DNA of 64,000 bases from Zymoseptoria tritici IPO323. Lineage: Eukaryota; Ascomycota; Dothideomycetes; Mycosphaerellales; Mycosphaerellaceae. The notes under the pieces are model-generated. The model did not search any database, was not told the DNA's origin, and was given only the letters and a program-made list of their open reading frames with translations. A program made the position numbers and the translations under genes. Positions 52,907 through 64,000 of the stretch are shown piece after piece. Where the stretch lies: assembly GCF_000219625.1 (NCBI RefSeq), contig NC_018216.1:186001-250000 (forward strand). Reading direction: 5' to 3'. The stretch's first letter is position 1, and each line of letters begins with the position of its first letter.

Positions 52907-53136
52907 CAGCGGCCTTGGTTGGCTATCTTTGGGATCATTCATTGAAGGACGACCACTGGCAGAATGACGAAAGCCTATTTTGCCCATGGCCGAGACCTTC
53001 TGCAGCCGGGCCCGTCTTCTTTGGCGTCGAAGGGAGAACGTCAAAATTCGGTGGCAGACTATATCAAGAGCAAGCGACATCCACTGTCGCCTTTTCCTTC
53101 CACTACTTGTCAACTTGACTCCGGAGAACTTCGGCC

Positions 53137-56100
53137 ATGAAGATCTTCGCTACACACCGCCATCCCGAGCTCGCCTTCGACACCACCGCAGCCATGCTGT
53201 TACTGTCTCTCTTCACAGCGGCAGTTGCCACGACTGCCGTTTCTGTTGAGGCCTCCTCTATGACCGCTGAGGCATCCGCCGCTATCACCGCCCTCGAAGG
53301 AACGCCTGAGCTGGCGTTTGGCCTGACCCCGAGCTCCAACTTTTGGCCGAAATTCCTCTCCAAGCGTTACTGTAAGCACTTCAATCTTCTATTCCTGCGA
53401 GGCATCTACCAACAATGCTTACTATAGGGCTCACGGAAGACGAGCCTTCTGCGGTTCGAGCAGTCGCCATGCTCAATGTCCCGTTCAATCCTTCCGTCAC
53501 CACTGTCTCCACTGCTACGATTACAGAATGGCCGTCCGAGCTGGTAGCTGGTCCAACGTCCCATCTGCACGACAACCACGACTCGGTTACTTCCGCCGTT
53601 CCTGCCCTCGTCAGCCGCGATCGTCGGGTAGCTGCCCTCAACTGGGCGACGATACAAAAACTCAGACAACAAATCTACCATGGCATTACAGCTGTATCTA
53701 TCAACCGCTTTCTCGAAACGAAACCAGAGTTCAAGAAGTATTGCCTTGCCAAGGAAGACTGCAGCCTTGCCCTGGGATCTATCCCCAATGAAGAGACTAT
53801 GCTGGCCTTGAGAAGCGACCTCGCGGGGTTGTCTCCCAATAAAGAATGCGACGAACTCTGTGTGATACAGAACCTTGACGTGGCGTGCTCTAATCTTGCG
53901 AGAAATGGCCTTACGCGGGTTGCTCTGATCAGAAATCACATGATGTCAGTGACAGAGAGCGACATGCGGCAGGACGATCCGACGACATATGACCGCATCT
54001 CCCTCTACCACAGGATGTCGACGTCGACCTACTGGCAGCCCCTCTCTACCTTTAGAAGAGAGAAGGACTACGTCTACAAGTTCAACGATATCCTTGCGAG
54101 TTACAACACAACGGTTCTGCCACCGACCATCGGCCGTGTATCAGTCCCCACCAATAGAACATTTCTGGAAACGCTTCTCCACGATGAAGTCTGTTCGGGG
54201 GACGAATTCATATGCAATCACGACCCGATGCACCTAAGACAAATGGTGGGCTTGCTTCACGCCGCCATGGACTCAGGTATTCTCAGCGAGGACAGCGTTT
54301 TTCTACAGATGTTACTCGAGGCTCGCCGCGGGACCCTGTCTCAGCCTGGTCAGTTCTGGGGAAACTCCTCATTTGCAACCCCTTCGAAGGATAACGCCGT
54401 GTCTGAGGCAATCAAAGAGGTCAAGGCACGCATGAATTGGTGGAAGCCTGTACAGGAGGCCATGCGCCCTTCGAAATTCTACTGGACGGAAACACTCAGC
54501 ATTACCGATGGACGGACTTTGACGCCGACCCTGATCTTGGACAAAAATAGAACAAGCACGCTGCATCCTGCGTTGAAGAAGCAGGGCTACGCGTTCTTTC
54601 AGTCCTTCTATGGTGGCCATGCATTTCTTCGCCAAGCCGGATCAGTCAGATCAACCTTTGACGACAAATGGCAGCCTCTGTCCCTTGGAACACGTAAGAA
54701 TGGTACGGCGAACACATCTACCAATTCTACTGCCATCAGTCCTGCTAGCAATTCCACCAAAGATCCGGCCGTTTCCAACCCGCCCGCTCTCCGCGCCAGA
54801 TCTGTCAACACCACCTTCTCGAGTCCTGCCAACAGTTCCGCCAGCCACCCGGCTGTTCTCAACCCGCCGCCCAATCGCCGCGTGAACGTGAGATACACCA
54901 CGCCAATCAACGAAGCCGAGTATCTCAATGGTTCTCTTCGAGGCAAAGACATGCCAGCATATTATCCTACAGACAACCGCACCAGTGGTTCCAGAAAGGT
55001 TCAGTACCAGATCCGCTCGGGCGGCATAAACCACACGGACAGTCTCGGGAGGCCAATGATGCGCGCCTATATTCTGGGTGGCCATCACCCTCCTTTGATG
55101 ATGTCTGGCGACAGTGTCCCTTTCCGCACCGCCTCAACCGTGGAAATGCGATTTTCGCAGCCGGTCCTGAAACGTCGTTCTGATGTGGCGGATCCAGACA
55201 CCCCCGAGATGGCTTTCAACACGAGCGATCCTGCCGCCAGCTATGTGCGGGTCACGGCTCCCATAATCATCGACGAGGTGTTTGTCTGTGCTGCCAGGGC
55301 ACAGCAGCAACTCTTCTGGGCGGCCCCCCATAGCTTGAATTTCGGACGAGCATTGGTCCTTGTCGATGGCTCGGAATTGGCTCAAGATCTTTCCGAGCAG
55401 GCGAAGTCGAGAATGCTCGCGGTGATTGCAGGCGACTCACTGACATACGCCGATGCAGAAAACGCTTGGAAGGATTTCGTAGTGCCCGCGAGTATGCCGG
55501 TAGAAGGACTTCGCCCGGTGATGAACATCTCTCGGCTCCAGGCCATCGTAACTGCGTACGATGCCGGTTACAACGTCACGAGACATGCGGACAAGTCGAA
55601 GGGTACACCCCAGAAGGATACACGACAGAAGGACGGCCGACAGAAGGACACACGACAGAAGGACGGCCGCCAGAAGGACACACGCCAGAAGAACGGCGGA
55701 AAGAAGGTAGCAAAACGGAACAGTCAGCAGTCCACTGGCCCGGCGAAACGCGATGGTCCCATCGAACCACCGGATCTCACACCACCCACGGACCTACCGC
55801 CGGAAATTCCACCCGCGAATCCAGCCGGGCCCGAGTGGGGCTACTTGGAGTCGGAGGCAGGTTCTTCAGTAGAACACCTGCTCAGCCCGTCGGAGTATTT
55901 AGAAGAACACCTGATCGGCGGGATGGAAGTGATCGAGGACACGTATGGAGAATTTCTCATGGTTGCTGACTCGGAAAGGTTTATCGAAGGAGAATATGGT
56001 GAGCTTATGATCGAACTCTTCGGACAAGAGTCCGCCGCGGGAACTGTCGCGGAATCTCTCGAGGTAGAGAGCATCTCGGAGGTCTGGCTGACCATCCCCG

Positions 56101-56951
56101 AGATTTTGGGGATGAAGACTGGCGCTGAAGGCGTGGCTGCTGCGGCGGGCGCTGAAGGCGCGGCGGCGGGTGCTGAAGGCGTAGCTGCGGGCGCTGCGGG
56201 CGTGGCGGCAGGCGCTGAGGGCGTGGCGGCGGGTGCTGAAGTCGTGGCTGCGGGCGCTGAGGGCGTGGCGGCGGGCACTGAAGGCGTGGCGGTGGCCATC
56301 GAAGCGATAGTCGACAGGATGCTAGCCTCCGCAGCCATGGAGGCAGCAGTCGCATTCTTAGCGACGGACCCCTTGACTGCGCCCCTTGTTCCGATCGTAT
56401 TGGGCATCGGTGCGTTGGTCGCCGGCCTGTACGAGGCGTTCGAGCTCGAAGAGTGGTTGAGTGACGGCGAAGACTTTAATGTCCCGAACATGCCGTCCCA
56501 GACCAACACTCACACCTTCATCACGCCGCCGCCTTGGACAGGACATGCACTGCCAATAATAACGACATTGATCCCGCCACGGCACTCTGGGCCAGTGTCA
56601 ACCTATAAACTCGATCTGTGGGGTTGGCTAGGACATCAACATTCAACCAGCACCGCTACGGATACGGCGCTTAGTCGACATCTTCAACGGCCGGAGCAGC
56701 CAGGACATCAACACTCAACCAGCACCGCTACGAATACGAAGCGGACGACTTTCTCGACCTCCACCGTCTCTGGGCTGGGGCAGGTCGTCGTCAGGCCCGA
56801 TACCAATTTCATCACGGTCAGCGACATCTCCTCTGGCACGACCGTACAGACCGCTGTGTCGCTCATGACTGTCGGGCCCTCTACTGCCATTCTCACTTCC
56901 TCGGTCACTGTCGAATCTCCCGCCGATCAGCCCGCCATCTCGGCGGCTTGA
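53137..56951 (+). CDS. Large secreted repeat-containing protein of unknown function, two exons
   Basis: Exons 53137-53371 and 53428-56951, with a 56-nt intron GTAAGC...CTATAG, give 1252 residues. If translation starts at the ATG at 53194, the N-terminus MLLLSLFTAAVATTAVSVEA is a clean signal peptide. A globular-looking part (about residues 80-700) has paired Cys (ECDELCVIQNLDVAC, EVCSGDEFICNHD) and many N-glycosylation sites. Then come a Lys/Asp/Arg repeat (QKDTRQKDGR), a Pro-rich linker, an Ala/Gly/Glu heptad-like repeat (AEGVAAG), a hydrophobic segment (LTAPLVPIVLGIGALVAGLY) and a Ser/Thr tail with GHQHSTSTAT twice. No family recognised. Probably a cell-surface or secreted protein. Confidence 0.75.
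55606..55705 (+). repeat. In-gene 30-nt tandem repeat (QKDTRQKDGR)
   Basis: About three copies of a 30-nt unit encode alternating QKDTR and QKDGR, degenerating at the right end. Highly charged and probably extended. Confidence 0.85.
56125..56300 (+). repeat. In-gene Ala/Gly/Glu tandem repeat (AEGVAAG, 21-nt unit)
   Basis: About eight copies of a 21-nt unit, several with small changes. The coded peptide is a heptad rich in Ala, consistent with a helix or flexible spacer. Confidence 0.85.
56631..56738 (+). repeat. Two copies of a 36-nt repeat near the 3' end of the repeat-protein gene
   Basis: 56631-56666 and 56703-56738 differ at two positions and encode GHQHSTSTATDT and GHQHSTSTATNT. Confidence 0.85.
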
Positions 56952-57627
56952 ACGGCACTGAAGACACCGTTGTTCGGTGCAGAGAGACGAATGCGAGTCT
57001 GCTTCCTCGAACTCGTAAGCGATGCATTCGGAGCATCACAATGAGAAAAAAGAGGACGAATGAGTGAACAGGCCCCTTTGTCGACGCCATTATGCGTCTT
57101 GTTTTCGTTTCAATTCAGTTGCTGATGTCAGAGCCTATTATGGATTCTTTTATCGCGCTATATACCTCACAGTCAGTCATCTCCTTCATTATATCGGTCG
57201 ATAATACCAAGTTCGTTCCCGCAATCGTCTCATCTGCAGGTCGTCTCGACGTACCTCACTCTCGTAGACAACTCCAATAACAGAGCATCTTATCCCATCA
57301 CACGCCGTATCTCGCATGCTTGAAATTATCGAAGCATCCATCTTCGTTGTCACAGTCTTCAAAGATGACGCTACGACTACGCTCGTGTATTCTTCCTCAT
57401 GTCGATGAAGCTGTGAAGAAGAGTGAAGTCGAACTGAAGGAGCCGAGATTCCCGAGCAGAGGAAGCTTTGCCGCGGAGAGAGGGTGAGCTCCACAATTTT
57501 TTATGCGCGACAGGTTCAAGGATTTGTCTTGATGACATTTGATTTCTCCGCACGTCAGTCAGTTCACTCTGCCGAGATCTGTGACTGGACATGACCACTG
57601 CATCTTCGATTTCTTCTTTCTGACCAC
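56952..57627. other. Intergenic, about 680 bp
   Basis: 3' flank of the repeat-protein gene and promoter of the BTB gene. No gene recognised; the first exon of the BTB gene may be hidden here. Confidence 0.5.
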
Positions 57628-60219
57628 TTGGAATTCTCCTACAACGACCTCATTCGCGAACAGCACCTCGCCGTCCACCTGCCTAACAGGCGCTCCAGGA
57701 GTTCCACCCCCGCCGAAAACGTCACCACCGCTCCTGGGGACGCTGAATCGCCCTTCGAATTTCCTCCATATCTCCGTCGCCGATCCTCCAGCTTTTTCGA
57801 ACAAAGTCACGAGACCACTTGGAAAGAGTTGCGCAACGCGATGGCGCCGGCCAATGGCGAAAGAGTCGAAGGTAAGCCCGTTGGTAGAGTAGGTCGTCCT
57901 GCGGTTGGTCGTATAGTTCCTGCGATTCCTTTGGCGTTGAGCAAGCCGAGGGTTCCGCGGCAGGCAAAGGTGGAGAGCAAGGCGAAGGCGGAGGAAGATG
58001 TTGCAGGTTCGGCGCAGTCTGTGGTGGATGTCAAGGAGAATGGCAATGGAGGAGGGTCACAATTGAGCGGGATGCAGGCTGGCCCATCGGTGGAGGAGGA
58101 GACGGAGCAGGAGGTGAAGGATGATGGAGAGACACAGCAAACCGCACAGGCACCTGCAGTACAGCCGGTGGCTGCTGAGAAGAGCGAGGAGGTCGAGGAG
58201 ACGAATGTCGTATCCGTCGGCTCGGATAGCGCTGCAGTGTCAGTTTCGGATGGTCCAACGCCAGAAGTTTCCTCCAACGAAGCCACTCAATCTCACTCGT
58301 CACCGACAAGCGGACATACAGAACCACTCGATTCCAGAGTCGTGGAGAACGTCTCGTCACCTCGCAAACCGACCGACAGGTTCGACATGCGTCATATCCG
58401 TACCGAACTTCCGCCTGCTTTTGTTCCCTCCGCTGGACAGTACACTCCTCAGTCTGCGACATCTTCACAAGCCCGCTCGCAGCCTTCATTTCCGCCTCAA
58501 CACCACCAACACCTATCGCATCCGAGCACCAGCAGCATCGTCTTCGGCGGTCAAGATTCCTCAAACTCATCACCAGCTCCACCCATGGCAACAAATTCGG
58601 CATTTCCGCCTCCGCAGCCTCCTCCTCAAGCGCCTTTTTACGGACATGCACATCACGCATCGGAGCCACCGCAAGGACAGCGCAACTTTCAGCCAGGCTA
58701 TGGCGCACGCGCTCCGCAACAGTTCTACCATCCCCAGCATGCGCCTTTCCGATACCCACAACGGGAGACTTTCGCTCAGGGCATGAACTCGCCACAGAAT
58801 GGCTTCGTCCCCAACTCGCGTTCGGAGTCGCCATACTCGCCACAGGTACCTGGCTCACAACGATCAGCGTCAGACCTGCAATCGCCCGTACCAACAGAGC
58901 CTGCCAACAGTGCCCGCCATACACAATACAACGCAAAGTTTGCGGGCAAGAATCAACATCGTGGCTTGCCAACACAACATCACTACCCGCCAGTACCTCA
59001 GAACTTCAATCACGAGATGTCTAGTTATGAGAGTGCTGAGGCGTTGCGAGACTATCTCATCGATCGATTCAACAAGGAAGAACTCGTTGACTGCATTCTG
59101 GAGATCTCACAAACCAAGGGAAATGGAGACGAAGAACATGTACACTCGCTGCACGGCCATAGAGTCATTTTCAGTCGCAGCCCGTTCCTTGCCAAGGAAA
59201 TCACGAGCGAGGCAAATCGCGCCAGTCCGGACGTGCCCTTGCAACCGGACATCTACATAGGCGGTCAATACCTCCGCCTCAAGCCGTTGCTACAAGCCGT
59301 GAGATATCTCTACGGCGGCTCGCTCCCCGTGCTCGACTTCTACACCCAAGGTCCAAACGGCACCACGGTCGTGCCCATCATTGAACGTATGGAGTCTGCC
59401 CTTCAACACATCGCCATCGGCGCAAGGCTCGAAGTCGCACCCATCGCCCATCGCGGCATGGATATCGCCTTCAGCCTTGTCAGCTGGGAAACCGTCCCTT
59501 CAGTCCTTGCATTCGCCCTCGACAGCCGTTTGGGACCAATGTGGCCATCGGACGAGCCATCCACCGATCGTGAAGAACCCAAATACGACCCCTACGCCTC
59601 CGCCCTCCTCCAACGCGTCCTCGAATTCATGGTCCACAACTTCCCCCCAAACTTCTACATCGACGCCACCGCTCCTCAACTCGCCGCTTGTCCTCGTCTA
59701 CCCACCCTGCCAACTCCATCTTCCACTCCCAATTCGACCAACCCGACAACCACCTCCACCACATCCAAACACGAGTCCCGCCCCTCAACCTCATCTTCCG
59801 ACCCTCGCCTTTCCAAAATCCGCTTCGGCGACCTCTCCGCTGAGATCCCCGAACCCCACGCACGACCCTCCATCGCCGCGACAAACGTCTCCTCCATCCT
59901 CCTCTCCCTCCCATTCTCCTTGTTGAAATTCCTCCTCGAACACCCCGCTCTCTCGGATCGTCTGGGCGCGGAGACGGTGGGGAGTATCATGCGGCAAGTT
60001 GTAGGGGAGAGGGAGGTGAGGAGGAATCAAGTCTTGAAAGTGGGTGCAAGGCAGGGTGTGAATGGCGTGGGGAAGGTTGATGTGGAGGGGAACGTGGTTT
60101 GGGAAGAGGTTGTGGCTAGGTCGGAAGTGCATCGGGCCGGGTGTTGTTTGGGGAGAAGGAAGGTCGTGGGTGGGCAACAGGGCCTGAAGAATGGAGTGGA
60201 AGGTGGTAGGGAGAAGTGA
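57628..60219 (+). CDS. BTB/POZ-like domain protein with long disordered N-terminus
   Basis: One frame is open from 57595 to the stop at 60219. The first ATG is at 57841 (MAPANGERVEGKPVG, 792 residues), but upstream codons (RRSSSFFEQSHETTWKELRN) look coding, so a 5' exon is probably missing. The first 450 residues are low complexity, first Glu/Ala- then Pro/Gln/His-rich. A BTB-like fold follows (ALRDYLIDRFNKEELVDCIL, HSLHGHRVIFSRSPFLAKEI, LKPLLQAVRYLYGGSL), then an all-helical C-terminal part. BTB domains mediate dimerisation or Cul3 binding; the partner is unknown. No DNA-binding motif seen. Confidence 0.8.
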   Translation: MEFSYNDLIREQHLAVHLPNRRSRSSTPAENVTTAPGDAESPFEFPPYLRRRSSSFFEQSHETTWKELRNAMAPANGERVEGKPVGRVGRPAVGRIVPAIPLALSKPRVPRQAKVESKAKAEEDVAGSAQSVVDVKENGNGGGSQLSGMQAGPSVEEETEQEVKDDGETQQTAQAPAVQPVAAEKSEEVEETNVVSVGSDSAAVSVSDGPTPEVSSNEATQSHSSPTSGHTEPLDSRVVENVSSPRKPTDRFDMRHIRTELPPAFVPSAGQYTPQSATSSQARSQPSFPPQHHQHLSHPSTSSIVFGGQDSSNSSPAPPMATNSAFPPPQPPPQAPFYGHAHHASEPPQGQRNFQPGYGARAPQQFYHPQHAPFRYPQRETFAQGMNSPQNGFVPNSRSESPYSPQVPGSQRSASDLQSPVPTEPANSARHTQYNAKFAGKNQHRGLPTQHHYPPVPQNFNHEMSSYESAEALRDYLIDRFNKEELVDCILEISQTKGNGDEEHVHSLHGHRVIFSRSPFLAKEITSEANRASPDVPLQPDIYIGGQYLRLKPLLQAVRYLYGGSLPVLDFYTQGPNGTTVVPIIERMESALQHIAIGARLEVAPIAHRGMDIAFSLVSWETVPSVLAFALDSRLGPMWPSDEPSTDREEPKYDPYASALLQRVLEFMVHNFPPNFYIDATAPQLAACPRLPTLPTPSSTPNSTNPTTTSTTSKHESRPSTSSSDPRLSKIRFGDLSAEIPEPHARPSIAATNVSSILLSLPFSLLKFLLEHPALSDRLGAETVGSIMRQVVGEREVRRNQVLKVGARQGVNGVGKVDVEGNVVWEEVVARSEVHRAGCCLGRRKVVGGQQGLKNGVEGGREK

Positions 60220-61917
60220 AAGGTGGTGGGGAGAAGTGAAAGGACCGGATTTGGTTCTTTGGATACGATGGACTTGGAGTCGCACGACGCCGAATCGAGC
60301 GAGTGCATCGCGCCAATGAGGGCGGGAGAACGAGCAGCTGCGCCTTGGCACATTTGTTGCGAAGAAAGGTCGTTCCTCGCTGAGCATGGCAATGACACCG
60401 AAGGAAGATTGGCCTCGAGCCGATTCCTTTGGCAGAATCTAAATCAGAGAGGTCGGCTTGGTGAGCTTGCGCGCTCAGACCCCGACGTGGACTGGAGAGG
60501 TAGAAAGAAAGAAGGGAGCAAAGCGACTTGTCAGACAGTACATAATAACGCTTCGCATAGCGCCGCGTGGAGCAAACAATAGGGATGTTCGCCGAACGAA
60601 CTGGACAGCGTGTGGTAATTACCAGAAGAGCGAGGAAGGGCAGAGGAGGTACCGAGGGTCGAAAAGCGTTCTCGAACAGCGACGTCGGGAGCAATGACGA
60701 TCAGTTGGTACCTTTATGTGGTATATGTTATCGACACGTCGAGAATATACCTGTAAAACTGTCTGACATGTTCTTCTGCTACACGTCCATTTCTACCTAT
60801 TAGTCTTTTCCAGATTTTCGGAGTTGGAAGGAACCTCGTACTTTCCCGCCAGTCTTTCGATCCTTGAACTCCGATCTTGAACCATGTCAGACACGCAAGG
60901 GAATGCTCACTCTCGTCATGATGAGAAAGAACTCCGACTCCGTACCTAACCTCGAGTCTCGCAGGCAGACACCGATGTTCGGAGTTGGAGCGGTATAAGA
61001 GATCTTGCCCGGGCCTTTTTACTCTGCTGCATCGACATCTTTCCTCTTCCCTCTGGTACTTCTCTGCTCGATTATTGTCGACCTTGACCATGTCTAGTCG
61101 AGTCTCGCCCACCCACGCCAAGCAAATCCGGGCTGACAAGTCTCTACACATGCGGAAACCTGACGACTTTTCATCAACCTTCGTTCGTCGCAAACGAAAG
61201 ACACATCTGGAGTATCACTCGTCCATCAGCCGCTGGATGGCATCAGCTGGGCAAGAGCGTTTCGACGGTCCTCATGTTGCGGCGAACTACACGAAAGCCC
61301 TTCCTTCGCCTTTCGCTTTATTGCTCTTCCGACCCTGAAATCACGCCAGAGCGGCCAGAAAAGAAGTCACCATAAGCATTGACCGTCGACAGGCATTGCA
61401 GCGTGGTTGACAGGGACCTTCATTGGATCATCCTTGATGCTTCACCGAGCCTTGCCCATCAAGAGACGGTCTCTCGTATTCCAGACCCGGATTATCGTCC
61501 GACTCGGTAAGCGCAGTTCCGTACAAGTTCGCAATTTATCGTCGGAATGGCGACGTTGAGCTTCTTCTTCTGCTTGCGCTGCACACGGCACTCCATCTTG
61601 GCTACCTGAAGACCTATTTCCTCGCTCGTATGGGACACTCTACCCGGTAGCAGGACCTGCCAACCATGCAGAACTGCCACGAGGAAGCTTGGATGGAGAG
61701 CTTATCGCGGACGTGGCCTTGAACCCGTTGTGGCAGGTCGCAAGGGCTGCAGATGTCGACATCGCTCAGTGGCCTGCTATCGTGACATTGAGCGTGGGTG
61801 GTCAGACGGTGAACCTTGCGCTGCTCGCTCTTGTCAAAACTATGGAGGTTTCCCGTGGTTCGGGCACTGCTTGTTTCCAAAGCTTCCGAAGCTGCTCGCA
61901 CACAACCTCTGGCCACG
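60220..61917. other. Long stretch without a recognised gene (about 1.7 kb)
   Basis: A short duplicated segment at the start (GGGGAGAAGTGAAAGG, near 60205-60242) straddles the BTB stop codon. A plus frame at 60985-61338 with a basic middle (FVRRKRKTHLEYHSSISRW) is weakly protein-like but has no motif. The last part is the presumed OPT promoter. Confidence 0.45.
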
Positions 61918-64000
61918 ATGTCAATTTCCAAAGCGCACGAGGTGCTTGATCTTGCTCCGCACGTAGGCATGGAGACCGAGACGATTGAAGTCGACGGCAA
62001 GACGGCGCCGCTCTCCAATTTTGACTCTGCTTCCTCTGGACGTGCCGGAAGCGATGAGAAGAAACCCAACCTCGAGGTCACCTCTCTCGCTGATTCGCAA
62101 GTGAGCTTCGACGATGACACCGCTATCATTGTCACCGGAACGGATGCCGCGAATCACCTACTCTCTCTGCGAGATGACAAGGACCCAGCACTCACCTTTC
62201 GGAGCATTTTCTTGGCCAGCATACTGTCGTCTTTCCAAGCGGTCATGACCCAAATTTACTATGTATACAGCACTGATATCCTCCACACAAGTCGTGCAAT
62301 CTGACTGACTCCTTTCGCACAGTTCAAACCGACTAAGATCGACATCTACGGACCTTTCATTGTGATCATTGCATATGTCCTGGGCGTCGGATGGGCCAAA
62401 GTCTTTCCACGCGGCGACGTGCTCCTGGCGCGATGGACAGCCCAAGGTGGCCATGGCAAACGTCCGATCTGGATCTCGCTGTGGCTGTTCCTCAATCCTT
62501 GCGCATGGAGCCTCAAAGAGCATGCAATCACCTCCATCACAGCGACGTCTGCCTCCAACGCACACGAAAGCGTCGTCGTCTTCGCAGCGCAAAAGCTCTT
62601 CTACGACATGGAGGTCTCAGCGACCACAGTGATCCTTGCCGTCCTATCGATCGGTCTCTTTGGATACGGACTTGCTGGGCTTTTCCGCCCCATCATGGTC
62701 TGGCACGTCGACGCTGTCTACTGGTCAACCCTTCCTACCGTCAAGGTCCTTCAAGGTATGCACTGGCAGAGTGTCAAGAACTCTAAGCCGCTCCGGTGGT
62801 TCTGGTACAGTTTCATTGGCATGTTCTTTTACGAAATCTTCCCGGCATATATGTTTCCCTGGTTGAATTCGGTGTCGATCCCGTGTCTGGCCGCCTCGCA
62901 TGCGACTGGTTCCAAGGGCGAGACTCTGACGAGATTTTTCGGAGGCGCATCAAACAACGAAGGCTTGGGACTCTTTACAGTGTCATTTGACTGGCAATAT
63001 GTAAGTGTACCAGTCACAGTCCTGAGTCAAGCCTTCTAACCATTTGGTTCCTCGCCAGATCACGTCCGGCCAGACGTCGCTCCCTCTGAAGTGGCAAGCT
63101 CACTACGCGGTGGGCATCTTCACTTGTATGCTCGCCATGATCGGCATATACTACACGGACACCTGGGGTTCCAAGTCGCTGCCCTTCATGTCGACCAAGC
63201 TTCTGTCTGCCGACGGCAGCAAGTATCCCATTCACAAAGTCTTCGTCCAAGGGGAGCTCGACCAAGCAGCATTTGCAACATACGGCGTTCCGAAAATGGC
63301 GGGCAGTTTTGCCTACGGGCAATTCATGGCCAATGCTGCCGTGAGTGATCGCGCTTCCCGTACGACGCACATGATATCCCGCTGACAATGCCCAGATCGG
63401 AGCCCTCATTGCTCATGTCATCCTCTTCTGGGCAGGCGACGTAAAGCGAGCATTTAAAGGTTCCCGTAAGAGCAGTGGAGACAGACATCATATCTACATG
63501 GCCGCCCACTACAAAGAGGTGCCTTGGTGGTGGTACGGCCTGCTCCTCGCTGGCGCCTTCGCCCTGGGCACCATCGTGGTCACAACGCAGAACATCACCT
63601 TGCCGTTCTGGGGATTCTTCGTATCGATCCTGACGGGTTGTATCATCGCTCCATTCAGCACCTTGCTCTACTCCAGGTTCGGCAGCGGAATCGCGACCAA
63701 CAATTTGTCCAAATTGATGGCTGGTCTGCTGCTGCCAGGGCGTCCGGTTGGAAACAGTTAGTTGGCCTATCTTGGACCGGGATATTGTTTCTCTCGCTAA
63801 CACTCCCTCGCAGTGTACTTTGCCTCGTGGTCGCACAGCGTCATCATCAACTGTGTCAATTTGTCGAACGATCTCAAATTGGGCGAATATCGTATGTCCT
63901 CTCCATGCAATCGACACTAAACTCCAAGGCCATTTTCAAGCTAACCTTCTCGAATCACCAGTCAAAATCCCTCCACGTGTGATGTTCCTCACTCAACTCT
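61918..64000 (+). CDS. OPT-family oligopeptide transporter, 3' end cut by window edge
   Basis: Exons 61918-62262, 62323-63000, 63059-63340, 63396-63756, 63814-63891 and 63962 onward. All introns are GT-AG with consistent phase. The start reads MSISKAHEVLDLAPHVGMET, then a hydrophilic N-terminus. Family features: FKPTKIDIYGPFIVIIAYVL, FWYSFIGMFFYEIFPAYMFP, LGLFTVSFDWQYITSGQTSLPL, the post-loop MAAHYKEVPWWWYG, and helices up to MYFASWSHSVIIN followed by LKIPPRVMF. OPT proteins are proton-coupled plasma-membrane importers of small peptides, glutathione or metal chelates; the substrate is not inferable. About 600 residues lie in the window and the C-terminal helices are missing. Confidence 0.93.

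Noticed and set aside
55606..55705. CRISPR-like regular repeat
   Set aside because: It is an in-fr­ame coding repeat with no spacers, in a eukaryotic genome.

Overview
This window comes from the nuclear genome of a filamentous ascomycete (Pezizomycotina), most likely a Dothideomycete. The genes are compact and carry many introns. Most introns are 46-110 nt, with GTRNGY-type donors and CTRAC-like branch sites. The gene content fits this group: a CFEM-rhodopsin PTH11-like receptor, a CFEM GPI-anchored protein, a class III chitinase, an allantoate/pantothenate-family permease and an OPT transporter. An intron-containing tRNA gene confirms a eukaryotic nuclear locus. Nothing suggests a plasmid, virus or bacterial operon, and neighbouring genes mostly do unrelated jobs.

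Layout. 1-11.6 kb is a housekeeping block: a GCIP/cyclin-D-binding-like protein (cut by the window edge), Arp6, a SmgGDS-like armadillo protein, Dpm3 (three small exons), an SDR, a ubiquitin C-terminal hydrolase, a divergent protein kinase and a secreted GH18 chitinase. 11.8-18 kb holds an 80-residue, eight-cysteine secreted protein (effector-like) and two unrecognised conserved-looking proteins, with long empty stretches. 18.6-24 kb has acetolactate synthase (Ilv2) and the CFEM-7TM receptor. 24-31 kb has the MFS permease, a large disordered protein and a four-pass membrane protein. 31-35.5 kb is gene-poor and contains a tRNA-Tyr(GUA) gene. 35.5-49 kb has a two-HxK phospholipase D-like protein, a CFEM/GPI protein, a TRAPPC12-like protein, a secreted GPI-type glycoprotein, a second SDR, the glucosidase II beta subunit and a secreted S1-type protease. 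49-64 kb has a large disordered protein, a pair of diverged orphan paralogues, a 1252-residue secreted repeat protein, a BTB-domain protein and the 5' part of an OPT transporter cut by the right edge.

How the genes fit together. Dpm3 (dolichol-P-mannose synthesis) and the glucosidase II beta subunit both serve ER glycoprotein processing, and TRAPPC12 serves ER-Golgi traffic, but they are far apart and I do not infer a cluster. Several proteins face the outside of the cell: the chitinase, the eight-Cys protein, the receptor, the CFEM protein, the GPI glycoprotein, the protease and the repeat protein. They are interspersed with housekeeping genes. No secondary-metabolite cluster, transposon or CRISPR array was seen.

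Exon coordinates were deduced by hand from splice consensus, reading-frame phase and protein-family resemblance. All need transcript confirmation.
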